50,346 nucleotides of DNA. It comes from JANMEX01 sp043776635. GTDB taxonomy: Bacteria; Pseudomonadota; Alphaproteobacteria; Rhizobiales; Rhizobiaceae. The notes below the pieces were generated by a model. That model searched no databases and was not told the origin of the DNA. It was given only the letters and a program-made list of their open reading frames with translations. The position numbers and the translations under genes were made by a program. The stretch covers positions 1 to 50,346 of the forward strand of contig JAYVRA010000093.1 in the NCBI GenBank assembly GCA_043776635.1, given 5' to 3'. Positions 41,814 to 50,339 of the stretch are shown here, one piece after another; the stretch's first letter is position 1; each line of letters opens with the position of its first letter.

Positions 41814-42553
41814 GCTACCGCTAAAATCCCTCTAACTTCAGAAGCGCTCGGCAACTCACTATCGTCTGGAAGAGTTTCAATCTTCAATACATCAATGCTT
41901 ATTGGTGTACCGTCGGATCTGTAGTGGATATTCCCTTCTATCTCCACTCTTTTTCTAAAATTCTGCAATGCTTTTACAACTAAATCCTCACGAATTACGC
42001 ACTTTATTGCTTTGGCATAAAGATTATCTTTTATTCTTATTTTTATTACACCGGAAACATCAGATATTGTTTCCAGTTTACCTTCTACTGTCCCAAAATC
42101 GGTGTATGTTGGTTCGGAGACATCACTAATTTTCTTAGCAATTAAACCGCTTATATTTACCGCTTGACCTTTGGACCAAATGTAAACTGATTGTGTATCA
42201 CCGTTCCTTTCGGCAATCTCCGACAAAACTTTTAAGTGGCCTACGGCTTTTTCAGAAATTCCGGCAGACCGATAATTGCCACTTTCAATTGCAAGCGGTG
42301 CATTTCTTACGGTTTCATAGATGGCGCTAAGCGTGCTAGGGGGTGGATTATTAAAGGGCTCTAGCCCGATTAGTGAACTACCAGCTTTAACTCGCACATG
42401 CCAAGTTACTGCCCCATCATTGCTTTCCAATGCGTGCGCAATTTCATTTACATAACCAAAAAAACTTCTAACTGCAGACAGGAACTCGTCGGGCTCTAAA
42501 TTATCTTTGAGCGCGATTGTCAGATCTGCAGGCATGGTCTCATTGTGTGCCAC
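41810..42553 (-). CDS. Unknown protein paired with PIN-domain gene
   Basis: I do not recognise a named family. The 247 residues are soluble, with an N-terminal alpha-rich part (PDEFLSAVRSFFGYVNEIAHALES) and a beta-rich rest (TWHVRVKAGSSLIGLEPF, YTDFGTVEGKLETISDVSGVIKIRIKD). It lacks an obvious DNA-binding domain, unlike normal VapB-type antitoxins. I chose GTG 42553 because GGAGG lies 8 bases upstream. A longer frame from ATG 42595 has no ribosome binding site. It is coupled to the PIN gene by a 4-base overlap. Base composition is clearly more AT-rich than purB upstream. A possible new antitoxin or sensor partner. Confidence 0.7.
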   Translation of the reverse strand: MAHNETMPADLTIALKDNLEPDEFLSAVRSFFGYVNEIAHALESNDGAVTWHVRVKAGSSLIGLEPFNNPPPSTLSAIYETVRNAPLAIESGNYRSAGISEKAVGHLKVLSEIAERNGDTQSVYIWSKGQAVNISGLIAKKISDVSEPTYTDFGTVEGKLETISDVSGVIKIRIKDNLYAKAIKCVIREDLVVKALQNFRKRVEIEGNIHYRSDGTPISIDVLKIETLPDDSELPSASEVRGILAVA

Positions 42554-42630
42554 TTTGCTTGCCTCCAAGTTTAGACATATGACACCTTCTCTCATAGGTA
42601 AAGTAGTCAGATATGGGTTGTTTCAGACTG

Positions 42631-43932
42631 CTACCCAAACACCCGCGCGAAAATCGTATCGACATGCTTGGTGTGATAAGCCAAATCGAACTTCTCGCGG
42701 ATGTCATCTTCCGATAGCGCGGCCCGCACTTCCGTGTCGGCCAGCAATTCAGTCAAGAAATCAGCGCCCTGTTCCCAAACGCGCATGGCGTTGCGCTGGA
42801 CGAGGCGGTAGCTATCTTCGCGGGATACGCCGGCTTGTGTCAGCGCCAGCAGCACGCGCTGGGAGTGGACGAGGCCTTTGAACTTGTTCATATTTTTCAT
42901 CATGTTGTCCGGATAAATGAGCAGCTTGTCGATGACGCCGGTGAGGCGGGATAGCGCGAAATCCAGCGTTATCGTGGCGTCCGGGCCGATCATGCGCTCG
43001 ACGGATGAGTGCGAAATATCGCGCTCGTGCCACAGCGCGACGTTTTCCATCGCCGGCATGGCGAACGAGCGCACCATGCGGGCGAGGCCTGTGAGATTTT
43101 CAGTCAGCACCGGATTGCGTTTATGCGGCATGGCGCTGGAGCCTTTTTGGCCGGGCGAGAAATACTCTTCCGCTTCCAAAACTTCGGTGCGCTGCAAGTG
43201 GCGGATTTCGGTGGCGAGGCGCTCGACGCATGAGGCGATAACACCCAGCGTTGCAAAGAACATGGCATGGCGGTCACGCGGGATGACTTGCGTGGACACC
43301 GGCTCTACAGCCAGCCCCAATGCTTTGGCGACATGCTCTTCCACACGCGGATCAATGTTAGCAAACGTGCCGACCGCGCCGGAAATGGCGCAAGTGGCGA
43401 TTTCTTTGCGGGCATTGACCAGCCGCTCGCGGCAGCGCGAAAACTCGGCGTAGGCCAGCGCCAGCTTGATGCCGAACGTGATTGGTTCGGCATGGATGCC
43501 GTGGCTGCGGCCGATGGTGACTGTGTCTTTATGCTCGTAGGCGCGCTTTTTCAGCGCGGCCAGCAGGCCGTCGATGTCGGCCAAAAGCAGGTCCGAGGCG
43601 CGGGTCAGCTGCACGGCAAAGCAAGTGTCGAGCACGTCTGATGAAGTCATGCCCTGATGGATGAAGCGCGAATCCGGCCCGACGAATTCACCAAGGTGGG
43701 TGAGGAACGCGATCACATCATGCTTGGTAACAGCTTCGATTTCGTCAATCTTGGCAACATCAAATTCTGCCGCGCCGCCTTTTTCCCAGATGGTTTTGGC
43801 AGCTTCCTTCGGGATGACGCCTATTTCGGCCAGCGCGTCGCAGGCGTGTGCTTCGATTTCGAACCAGATGCGAAAGCGGGTCTCCGGAGACCAGATGTCA
43901 ACCATTTCCTTGCGTGAATAGCGCGGGATCAT
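42631..43932 (-). CDS. purB: Adenylosuccinate lyase
   Basis: Splits adenylosuccinate and SAICAR in purine synthesis. The 433-residue fumarase-superfamily enzyme has the signature GSSAMPHKRNP in the EYFSPGQKG loop (flexible catalytic loop with the Ser), the catalytic His in GRSHGIHAEP, and the substrate-binding HQGMTSSDVLDT. ISHSSVERM and the C-terminal helices are intact. It stands alone on the minus strand, 77 bases downstream of nothing obvious but followed by the AT-rich PIN pair, which marks the downstream boundary of the foreign-looking segment. Confidence 0.97.
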   Translation of the reverse strand: MIPRYSRKEMVDIWSPETRFRIWFEIEAHACDALAEIGVIPKEAAKTIWEKGGAAEFDVAKIDEIEAVTKHDVIAFLTHLGEFVGPDSRFIHQGMTSSDVLDTCFAVQLTRASDLLLADIDGLLAALKKRAYEHKDTVTIGRSHGIHAEPITFGIKLALAYAEFSRCRERLVNARKEIATCAISGAVGTFANIDPRVEEHVAKALGLAVEPVSTQVIPRDRHAMFFATLGVIASCVERLATEIRHLQRTEVLEAEEYFSPGQKGSSAMPHKRNPVLTENLTGLARMVRSFAMPAMENVALWHERDISHSSVERMIGPDATITLDFALSRLTGVIDKLLIYPDNMMKNMNKFKGLVHSQRVLLALTQAGVSREDSYRLVQRNAMRVWEQGADFLTELLADTEVRAALSEDDIREKFDLAYHTKHVDTIFARVFG

Positions 43933-43993
43933 TGGCTCGTCTCCATGTTTGATGATGATATTGCAAGCGCTCTAACAGAAGCAATTTAGAATC

Positions 43994-44461
43994 TCAAATG
44001 CGCTTTATGGCAAAAAGCCAACTTGCCCCCAGTAATCCGATGAAGCCGATGGGGAAATAGTTGCGCAGGGCCAACACGAGAAATTGGTAGCAGGCCGACA
44101 GGATGGTGAAAACCGTTTCAAATAACAGCCGCTTGGACAAGTGGTCGTCGTGCCACCGCGAATAATAGTCCTGAAACTGGTAGGCAAACAACATCGCCGT
44201 GAGGCCAATCGTTGTGCCGCATAAAATAATGAATGCAGCGGCGAAGCGCTGGGTCGGCAGCCATTTATCGGATGTGAAGTATAAGAGAACGCGCGAGAGC
44301 AGGTAAGCCAGCGCTGCGCCGAGGCTGAAAATCAGCACAAGAAGATCCGCGCCCGGGGTAATGCCCCGCCCTTGCAGGGCAAGACTGACAATGAGGCTCA
44401 GCGTGTTCACCGCTGACCATACGATCATGCCAAGCACCAAACCTTTAATGTTTAACCTCAT
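43994..44461 (-). CDS. Four-helix membrane protein of unknown function
   Basis: A 155-residue integral membrane protein with four predicted helices: MRLNIKGLVLGMIVWSAVNTL region, LLVLIFSLGAALAYLLS, FAAAFIILCGTTIGLTAM and FPIGFIGLLGASWLFAI. The charged loop QDYYSRWHDDHLSKRLLFE is between helices three and four. No characterised family is recognised. The start overlaps the stop of the periplasmic binding protein gene (ATGA), so the two are cotranslated and may act together at the membrane. Confidence 0.8.
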   Translation of the reverse strand: MRLNIKGLVLGMIVWSAVNTLSLIVSLALQGRGITPGADLLVLIFSLGAALAYLLSRVLLYFTSDKWLPTQRFAAAFIILCGTTIGLTAMLFAYQFQDYYSRWHDDHLSKRLLFETVFTILSACYQFLVLALRNYFPIGFIGLLGASWLFAIKRI

Positions 44462-45573
44462 GGCGCGGGTACGGGTGCGGCAGCGAAGGGCACGAAAAGT
44501 CCATTCACCAAATGAGTCAGCGCATAGTTGTTTTGCACTAAGTCACCTTTGGCGTCGAAGCTTAAGGCACCAATCGCGGTGTGGAAATTTCCCGTTCCAA
44601 TGCGTTCGCTCAAGGACTGTGCGGGGTCGGCGCTGAAGGCGGCGTTGGCGATTTCGACTGCCGCGTAAGACCGCAGCGCGTTGCCATCCGGATCTATGCC
44701 CGCTTGGCGGAGCTGCGTCGCCGCGTTTATGGATTCCTGCAAGGCGGACGGATCTTGCGGGGTGACGCTGAGGATTTCGCCGTGGTCGCCGCTGGCATCA
44801 AGCGGATCGTCGCTTTCGCCGATGGCTAGCTCCAAGCCTCCCAAATCTTTAGAAAATAAATCTTTGGCATTCTTGGAGAGCACGAGCGCGTCGCCGACAT
44901 CGCCGCCGACGAACACGTTTGTCGCACCGGACTTTTGTAACCGCCGCGCCAGTGCGGCTTGGTTTGTCAGACCCGGACGGAAGGTGTCGGTGAATACCGG
45001 TTTCAGCCCCGCATCAAGCGCCGCTTGGTGTAGCGATTCTGCCAGGTCGCGCGGGTGGACTGTGCCATCATCGATGATAGCAAATGGCATGTTGCGCCAG
45101 CGGGGAAGAAGCTGCGCGGCAAGGGCGTCTGCTTCCATGCTGTCGCGCAGGCTGAGGCGGTACACCAGAAAGCCGGATTTTGGTTTGTTGTCGGTCAAGC
45201 TATTGGCGCGAACACCGGAAGTTATGGTGGGAATGTTGGCAGCTTTAAGCGCGGGCAAGGCCGCTGTAATGGTTTCAAAGCAGGTAAAGCCGATGACGGC
45301 ATCAACCTTCTCCGCCACAAATTGTTCCGCCGCCGCTTTGCCGCCGATGTCCGTGCATTGGTCGTCCACGATCACCAGCGTTGCGCCAACTGAGCCGGCG
45401 GCGGCTTGTGCTCCGGCTTTCATTTGTCTGCCCAACAGTTTGAACGGGCCGGATAAGGGTGCAGCCAAACCTATTTTTATGCCGCCAATGCTGACTTGCG
45501 CTATTGCTGTTCCAATCGGGAGGAACAGTAATCCGGCAAATAGACTGATCGAGAGGGCTGTTTTCAAACGCAT
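44458..45573 (-). CDS. Periplasmic ligand-binding protein, LivJ-like
   Basis: A 371-residue type I periplasmic binding protein (branched-chain amino acid / urea receptor class). Signal peptide MRLKTALSISLFAGLLFLPIGTAIAQ, then KIGLAAPLSGPFKLLGRQMKAGAQAAAG, VIVDDQCTD, KVDAVIGFTCFETITAALPALKAANIPTITSG and later FAIIDDGTVHPRDLAESLHQAALDAG. Permease and ATPase genes of a transporter are absent. I chose ATG 45573, since the frame upstream to 45612 is unlikely. A ligand cannot be predicted. It is translationally coupled to the membrane protein gene. Confidence 0.85.
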   Translation of the reverse strand: MRLKTALSISLFAGLLFLPIGTAIAQVSIGGIKIGLAAPLSGPFKLLGRQMKAGAQAAAGSVGATLVIVDDQCTDIGGKAAAEQFVAEKVDAVIGFTCFETITAALPALKAANIPTITSGVRANSLTDNKPKSGFLVYRLSLRDSMEADALAAQLLPRWRNMPFAIIDDGTVHPRDLAESLHQAALDAGLKPVFTDTFRPGLTNQAALARRLQKSGATNVFVGGDVGDALVLSKNAKDLFSKDLGGLELAIGESDDPLDASGDHGEILSVTPQDPSALQESINAATQLRQAGIDPDGNALRSYAAVEIANAAFSADPAQSLSERIGTGNFHTAIGALSFDAKGDLVQNNYALTHLVNGLFVPFAAAPVPAP

Positions 45574-45717
45574 AGCTGCACCATATGCGAAATCCAGGCC
45601 CAGCGGCAACACCCGGTGTCACCAAACCAGTCTATACAGACAAACCTGCCTGTACAGACATGCCACGATGGCACTATAGGGAGATTTGGAAACTGCCCGC
45701 GCAGAAATATTGTTTGG

Positions 45718-46221
45718 ATGCCCAATTTGTTGAAATTGAAAAATGTTGATTCGGTAGCATTCCGTGAGGCGATGAGCCGGTTTGCGGGGGCGGTCCATGT
45801 GGTGACTACTGATGGTGCGCATGGACGTCGCGGCGTCACCGTGTCTGCCGCTTGCTCGGTTTCAGATAATCCCGCCACGCTGCTGGTTTGCCTCAATCGC
45901 AACAATCCGCTGAATATTGTGTTTGAGAAAAATGGCGTTTTCACACTTAATACTTTGAGTGCGGAGCAAAAGCCGTTGGCCGTGGCTTTTTCGGGCAAGG
46001 AGCATCTCACCCAAGACCAGCGCTTCGCGTTGGGAGAGTGGGAGACGATTGACACCGGCGCACCTGTGCTCACCGGCGCTATTGCCTCATTTGAATGCCG
46101 TTTGATTGACGCCACAGATGTTGCCACCCATCGTGTACTATTTGGCGAGGTGACAGCCATTAAGACCGGCGCTAGTCTGTCGCCGCTTGTCTATCTTCAT
46201 CGCGGCTACCATACGATTTAA
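45718..46221 (+). CDS. Flavin reductase-domain protein
   Basis: A 167-residue protein of the flavin reductase (FMN-binding split barrel) family. Signature parts are FREAMSRFAGAVHVVTTDGAHGRRGVTVSAACSVSDNPATLLVCLNRNN and FTLNTLSAEQKPLAVAFSGKEHL, and the C-terminal GEVTAIKTGASLSPLVYLHRGYH. It supplies reduced FMN or FAD to partner monooxygenases. I chose the ATG at 45718, where the conserved part begins, although the Shine-Dalgarno is weak. The frame is open to 45616, but there it overlaps a direct repeat (TACAGACA at 45635 and 45653). coxD starts 16 bases after its stop. Confidence 0.87.
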   Translation: MPNLLKLKNVDSVAFREAMSRFAGAVHVVTTDGAHGRRGVTVSAACSVSDNPATLLVCLNRNNPLNIVFEKNGVFTLNTLSAEQKPLAVAFSGKEHLTQDQRFALGEWETIDTGAPVLTGAIASFECRLIDATDVATHRVLFGEVTAIKTGASLSPLVYLHRGYHTI

Positions 46222-46237
46222 CCTGAGCGGAACCACC

Positions 46238-47152
46238 ATGACTGCCACGCTACCCTTGCCAATTTCAATCGATGAGACCTTGGCGCTGCTGGAGCATGGC
46301 AACTATGTTGGCGACCGTGCGCTGGCGACCGTGCTGTTTCTGGCACTTAAAATGAAGCGGCCTTTGTTTTTGGAAGGCGAGGCGGGCGTTGGCAAAACTG
46401 AGATTGCCAAGGTGCTGGCCGCAACGCTGGGCCGTCCGCTCATTCGCCTGCAATGCTATGAAGGGCTGGATATTTCGTCAGCTGTGTATGAGTGGAATTA
46501 CGCTGCGCAGATGATTGAAATTCGCATGGGTGAGGCAACCGGCACCCATGATCGCAGCGCGATTGAGCGCAATGTTTTTTCGGAGAAGTATCTCATCCGC
46601 CGCCCTGTGCTGGAAGCGCTTTCTGGCAAGGCGGGCCAAGCGCCAGTGTTTCTGATTGACGAACTCGACCGCACCGACGAGGCGTTTGAGGCGTTCCTTT
46701 TGGAAGTGCTGTCAGACTTCCAAGTGACTATTCCCGAACTTGGGACGATAAAAGCCGAAGAGCCGCCGATTGTCATCATCACCACCAACCGCACCCGTGA
46801 AGTTCACGATGCTCTGAAGCGCCGCTGTCTCTATCATTGGGTGGACTATCCAAGCGCGGCCCGCGAGCTCGACATCGTGCGCCGCAAAGTGCCCCGCGCC
46901 AATGATCGCCTCTCCGCAGAAATCGTCGCCTACGTGCAAAAGCTGCGCGAGATTGAATTTTTCAAAGTGCTCGGTGTTGCTGAGACGATTGATTGGGCAA
47001 GTGCGCTCACCGAGCTCGATAAACTGGTGCTCGATCCTGAGACTATTTCAGATACGATTGGCGTCCTGCTGAAATATCAGGATGATATCTCGCGGATCAG
47101 CCAAGGCGAGAGCGCCAGGATTTTGGCTGAAGTGCGGGCGTCGCTGAAATGA
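46238..47152 (+). CDS. coxD: CoxD-type MoxR AAA+ ATPase
   Basis: A 304-residue AAA+ protein of the MoxR/APE2220 branch. Walker A GEAGVGKT (47-54), Walker B VFLIDELDR with sensor 1 in IITTNRTREVHDALKRRC and an arginine finger in that segment. CoxD partners with the VWA protein CoxE in maturing CO dehydrogenase-type molybdenum enzymes. I chose ATG 46238 behind GAGCGG. A longer frame from 46187 overlaps the flavin reductase gene. Its start overlaps nothing, but its stop overlaps the thioredoxin-like gene (ATGA). Confidence 0.9.
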   Translation: MTATLPLPISIDETLALLEHGNYVGDRALATVLFLALKMKRPLFLEGEAGVGKTEIAKVLAATLGRPLIRLQCYEGLDISSAVYEWNYAAQMIEIRMGEATGTHDRSAIERNVFSEKYLIRRPVLEALSGKAGQAPVFLIDELDRTDEAFEAFLLEVLSDFQVTIPELGTIKAEEPPIVIITTNRTREVHDALKRRCLYHWVDYPSAARELDIVRRKVPRANDRLSAEIVAYVQKLREIEFFKVLGVAETIDWASALTELDKLVLDPETISDTIGVLLKYQDDISRISQGESARILAEVRASLK

Positions 47153-47529
47153 AACGGCGTGGATTTCTAAAACTTATCCGGTTAATTGCCATGATCATGG
47201 CGACCATGGCCCTGCCCGCAGCCGCCCGCGCCAATGCCTACATCATCCACATTGACGCCGCCAATTGCAGCACGTGCGGCGCGTTCAATCAGAACGGCTT
47301 GTCCGCCTTGCAAAGTACAGCGGCAGCGCATGGCTATGGCGTTAAAAGGGTCAATGTCCGCTCGTTCCAAGACCTGCGCGAAGATGCCGCCCGGCCGCAA
47401 AGCCTTAAGGCAATCCGCGATCAAATGCAGTCGACCGGCGGCGCACCGCGCTTCCTTGTGGTTTATCACGGCAAGGTATATCGCGATTTCCTTGGCGGCG
47501 ACGATGCGTTTGCCTATTTCGCGCGCTGA
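47149..47529 (+). CDS. Exported thioredoxin-like protein with CxxC
   Basis: A 126-residue protein. It begins KRRGFLKL and a hydrophobic run, a Sec or Tat-like signal peptide ending near ARANA. The mature part starts YIIHIDAANCSTCGAF, with a redox pair Cys40/Cys43 at the start of a helix, like the thioredoxin active site, and ends in a Gly-rich YRDFLGGDDAFAYFAR. It is translationally coupled to coxD. A role in redox handling of a maturing enzyme or of copper delivery is inferred from position only. Confidence 0.75.
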   Translation: MKRRGFLKLIRLIAMIMATMALPAAARANAYIIHIDAANCSTCGAFNQNGLSALQSTAAAHGYGVKRVNVRSFQDLREDAARPQSLKAIRDQMQSTGGAPRFLVVYHGKVYRDFLGGDDAFAYFAR

Positions 47530-47532
47530 TAT

Positions 47533-48336
47533 TCAGCCGGGAACAACCCGTATCTCAGTCCCCCACGGGTCTTCCAAGTTCTTGGAAACACCGGCTTTCG
47601 ATTTCATCTCCACCCAGCCTACACCCGTGCGATCCACATCGCGTTTGCCCGCACCTTTAGAGTGCCAGACATTCGCTCCGATATGGTGGTGGTAGCCACC
47701 GGTGGAAAGAAATACCGCCTGGCCGCCATAATGGGCGACTGTGTCAAAACCCATGGCCTCGTGCCACCAGATTTCAGCATCCTCAGTATTGCCGACGCGC
47801 AAGTGGACGTGGCCGATCATGCTGCCGTCCGGTGCGCGCTGCCAGCCGGATTTGCCATCGGCAATTTCCGTAAGCAGATTTTGGAAATCGAGCCGCTCGG
47901 TCGCCATTTTGACATTTTTGCCATCCCGCTTCCAGCCCTCCGGCTTGCGGTCGGCGTAGATTTCAATGCCGTTGCCTTCCGGGTCGGTAAGATAAATCGC
48001 TTCCGAAACCAAATGGTCAGACGCGCCGTCGATCTGGATTTTGTTGTCAATCGCATGCTGCGTCCAGCGGGCAAGGTCAGCGCGCTTAGGTAATAGAAAG
48101 GCAGTGTGGAACAGACCGGCCGAGCGCGGATCATCCTGACGCAGTGATTTCACTTCCTCGATTTCAAAATAGCCGTCTTCAGCCGAGCCCAAAACAATAA
48201 CGCCGGGGCGGCGTGACACCTCTTTAAGGCCCACAACGCTCTTATAATAGTCAGCCAAGGCCTGCCCGTCGCGGGCTTTGAGGCCGACTTTACCCACGGA
48301 AACCGGCGTGGTGGCGGCAAATTGTAATTCAGACAT
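47533..48336 (-). CDS. VOC-family dioxygenase, CatE-like
   Basis: A 267-residue extradiol-dioxygenase-type protein with two VOC domains. Metal ligands appear in GLFHTAFLL, NGIEIYADRP and IGHVHLRVGNTEDAEIWW, and PWGTEIRVV near the end. The layout fits the CatE / catechol-2,3-dioxygenase family of two-domain VOC enzymes. Substrates of uncharacterised members often include hydroxyquinones. It is read divergently from the hydrolase gene across a short region with inverted repeats. Confidence 0.85.
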   Translation of the reverse strand: MSELQFAATTPVSVGKVGLKARDGQALADYYKSVVGLKEVSRRPGVIVLGSAEDGYFEIEEVKSLRQDDPRSAGLFHTAFLLPKRADLARWTQHAIDNKIQIDGASDHLVSEAIYLTDPEGNGIEIYADRKPEGWKRDGKNVKMATERLDFQNLLTEIADGKSGWQRAPDGSMIGHVHLRVGNTEDAEIWWHEAMGFDTVAHYGGQAVFLSTGGYHHHIGANVWHSKGAGKRDVDRTGVGWVEMKSKAGVSKNLEDPWGTEIRVVPG

Positions 48337-48378
48337 GGTAATCTCCTAAAACTTGTTACCGCTGATATCGGGCATTTC

Positions 48379-48434
48379 ATTGTTCACCGCAAGTAAGGTG
48401 CATTACGACAAGTCGTTCTATAATTGTGAACAAT
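48379..48434. promoter_or_regulatory. Operator-like inverted repeats in a divergent promoter
   Basis: ATTGTTCAC (48379-48387) and GTGAACAAT (48426-48434) are perfect inverted copies. The second half-site is part of ATTGTGAACAAT (48423-48434), itself a palindrome. They lie between the divergent VOC dioxygenase and hydrolase genes. A MarR/HxlR-type repressor site is plausible; no regulator gene is in the window. Confidence 0.45.
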
Positions 48435-48472
48435 AAATCTATCTTGCGAAGCAGCCGGCCAATCGCTATTTC

Positions 48473-49030
48473 ATGCCCATGAAAGTTACAGACACAGATA
48501 TTCTCATCGTCCCGGGCTACATGAATTCCGGGCAGGATCATTGGCAGACCCGCTGGGAGAACAAACTCTCCACAGCACGGCGCGTGCAGCAAAAGGAATG
48601 GTCCAAGCCAAAACTTGAGGATTGGACCCGCGAGATTGCCGACGCCGTGAACATGGCCACAAAACCGGTGCTTATCGTCGCCCATTCGCTCGGCGTGCCG
48701 ACATTCATCCACGCGCTGCCGCAAATGACCACGCGCATCGCAGGCGCATTTCTCGTCACGCCCCCGGACGTGGCAGACCCGACCATACGTCCGAAACATC
48801 TCATGACATTCGGCCCCTATCCGCGCCAGCCACTGCCGTTTCCAAGCATCTTGTTTGCAAGCCGCAACGATCATTATTGCAAGTTTGAAGTGGCGCAAGA
48901 GCTGGCAACAGCATGGGGCTCGCAGTTCGTCGATGCCGGTGAGGCCGGACACATCAATGCTGATTCAGGCCATGGCCCGTGGCCGGAAGGCTCTATGATG
49001 TTTGCGCAATTTATCCGGCGGCTTGAGTAG
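48473..49030 (+). CDS. RBBP9/YdeN-type alpha/beta hydrolase
   Basis: A 185-residue small serine hydrolase. The nucleophile Ser sits in VAHSLGVPTF, the acid Asp in ASRNDHYC and the His in AGHINADSGHGPWPEG, in the order of the RBBP9 family. IVPGYMNSGQDHWQTRWE is the conserved N-terminal segment. It starts with two close ATGs (48473 and 48479), without a clear Shine-Dalgarno. The physiological substrate is unknown. It shares a promoter region with the dioxygenase. Confidence 0.88.
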   Translation: MPMKVTDTDILIVPGYMNSGQDHWQTRWENKLSTARRVQQKEWSKPKLEDWTREIADAVNMATKPVLIVAHSLGVPTFIHALPQMTTRIAGAFLVTPPDVADPTIRPKHLMTFGPYPRQPLPFPSILFASRNDHYCKFEVAQELATAWGSQFVDAGEAGHINADSGHGPWPEGSMMFAQFIRRLE

Positions 49031-49109
49031 AGAATACCCCTCACGGCGATTGACCAATCCTGCGAAACTGCGACACATAGCGCACAGCATTTCTATGGAT
49101 TTTTGAAAT

Positions 49110-50339
49110 ATGTCCCAAGTCACCCACCCTGCGCTAAATCCCTTCGTCACCTCACTTGCCGCACCGCCGATATCGACTGTGCAAGGCTGGGGCAAAGCCT
49201 ATGGGGGAGCCCGCGGGCCGTTGATTGATTTGAGCCAAGCGGTTCCCGGTTATCCGCCGCATGATGATTTGCTGGCGCTGCTGGGCAAAGCGGCATCATC
49301 AAAAGCCTATGCCAGCTATGGATCAAACGAGGGCGAAATGTCACTTCGAGCGGCCTATGCCGCTGAATGTTCGGCGATTTACGGTGCAAATATCCTTGCA
49401 GAAAATATCAATATAACAGCAGGTTGCAACCAGGCCTTCGTGTGCGCTGCAATGCTGGTGGCGGGCGCGGGCAATGCCATATTGATGACCAATCCCGGCT
49501 ATTTCAATCATGAAACCACGCTGGCAATGATGGGTATTCGCGTTGACCGGGTGGCTTGCCCGGCGGAAAACGGGTTTCTCCCGACGCTCAAAGGCATCAC
49601 TGCAGCCATCACGCCGACCACCAAGGCGCTGGCGCTGGTTTCGCCCAACAATCCGACCGGTGCGGTCTATCCGGCAAAGCTGTTGGCAGACGTTCTGGAA
49701 CTGTGCCATGCCAAAAACATTTGGCTGATACTCGACGAAACATACCGCGACTTTTTGGATAAGTCCGGGCTTCACTCGCTATTCTCGCAAGCCAAATGGC
49801 AGGACAGCCTCATCGGTCTCTACTCATTTTCCAAGAGTTTCTGCATTCCCGGACACAGACTCGGCGCGGTGATCGCAGCACCCGCGCTCATCGCCGAAAT
49901 CGCCAAAATTATGGATAATTTGCAAATCTGCCCGCCAAGATCGGCGCAGGCGGCAATTGCGGAAGCAATACCGCTGTTAACAGATTGGCGAGAGGACAAC
50001 CGGAAAGAAATTACGAACCGCCAAAAGGCTCTACGGCAAACTATGGCATCGCTGCCGCAGCTAACGCTCGCTACATGCGGGGCATATTTCGCTTTCATCG
50101 GGCATGGCTGCACCAATGAAAGCTCCGAAAGCGTCGCCAAGCGCCTTGCATTTGACTATGGCGTTTTGGCGCTGCCCGGTGTCTATTTCGGCGAGGGGCA
50201 AGAGGGCTATCTACGCTTTGCCTTCGCCAATGCCGACGTTGCCACGATCACTAGTGGATTGATCGCAACGAAGGAGTCTGAATTTGGATTCCCTTGTTTT
50301 GCTGGATGTGCGATTCAGGGTTATGCGCACAGGAATTGA
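49110..50339 (+). CDS. PLP-dependent aminotransferase class I/II, 3' end altered
   Basis: A fold-type I aminotransferase. The PLP-binding lysine lies in YSFSKSFCIPGHRLG, the cofactor Asp in LILDETYRDF, and SPNNPTGAVYP and the TAGCNQAFV region are standard. The N-terminus reads DLSQAVPGYPPHDD. Similarity runs to FAFANADVATITSG, where the terminal repeat begins at 50251. The last codons (ESEFGFPCFAGCAIQGYAHRN) come from repeat sequence, replacing about ten natural residues. Function may survive because only the end of the last helix is touched. Amino acid specificity cannot be told. Confidence 0.87.
   Translation: MSQVTHPALNPFVTSLAAPPISTVQGWGKAYGGARGPLIDLSQAVPGYPPHDDLLALLGKAASSKAYASYGSNEGEMSLRAAYAAECSAIYGANILAENINITAGCNQAFVCAAMLVAGAGNAILMTNPGYFNHETTLAMMGIRVDRVACPAENGFLPTLKGITAAITPTTKALALVSPNNPTGAVYPAKLLADVLELCHAKNIWLILDETYRDFLDKSGLHSLFSQAKWQDSLIGLYSFSKSFCIPGHRLGAVIAAPALIAEIAKIMDNLQICPPRSAQAAIAEAIPLLTDWREDNRKEITNRQKALRQTMASLPQLTLATCGAYFAFIGHGCTNESSESVAKRLAFDYGVLALPGVYFGEGQEGYLRFAFANADVATITSGLIATKESEFGFPCFAGCAIQGYAHRN

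Noticed and set aside
45635..45660. TACAGACA direct repeat as an operator before the flavin reductase gene
   Set aside because: Only two short copies 18 bases apart, in a frame that also reads as repetitive peptide. The evidence is too weak.
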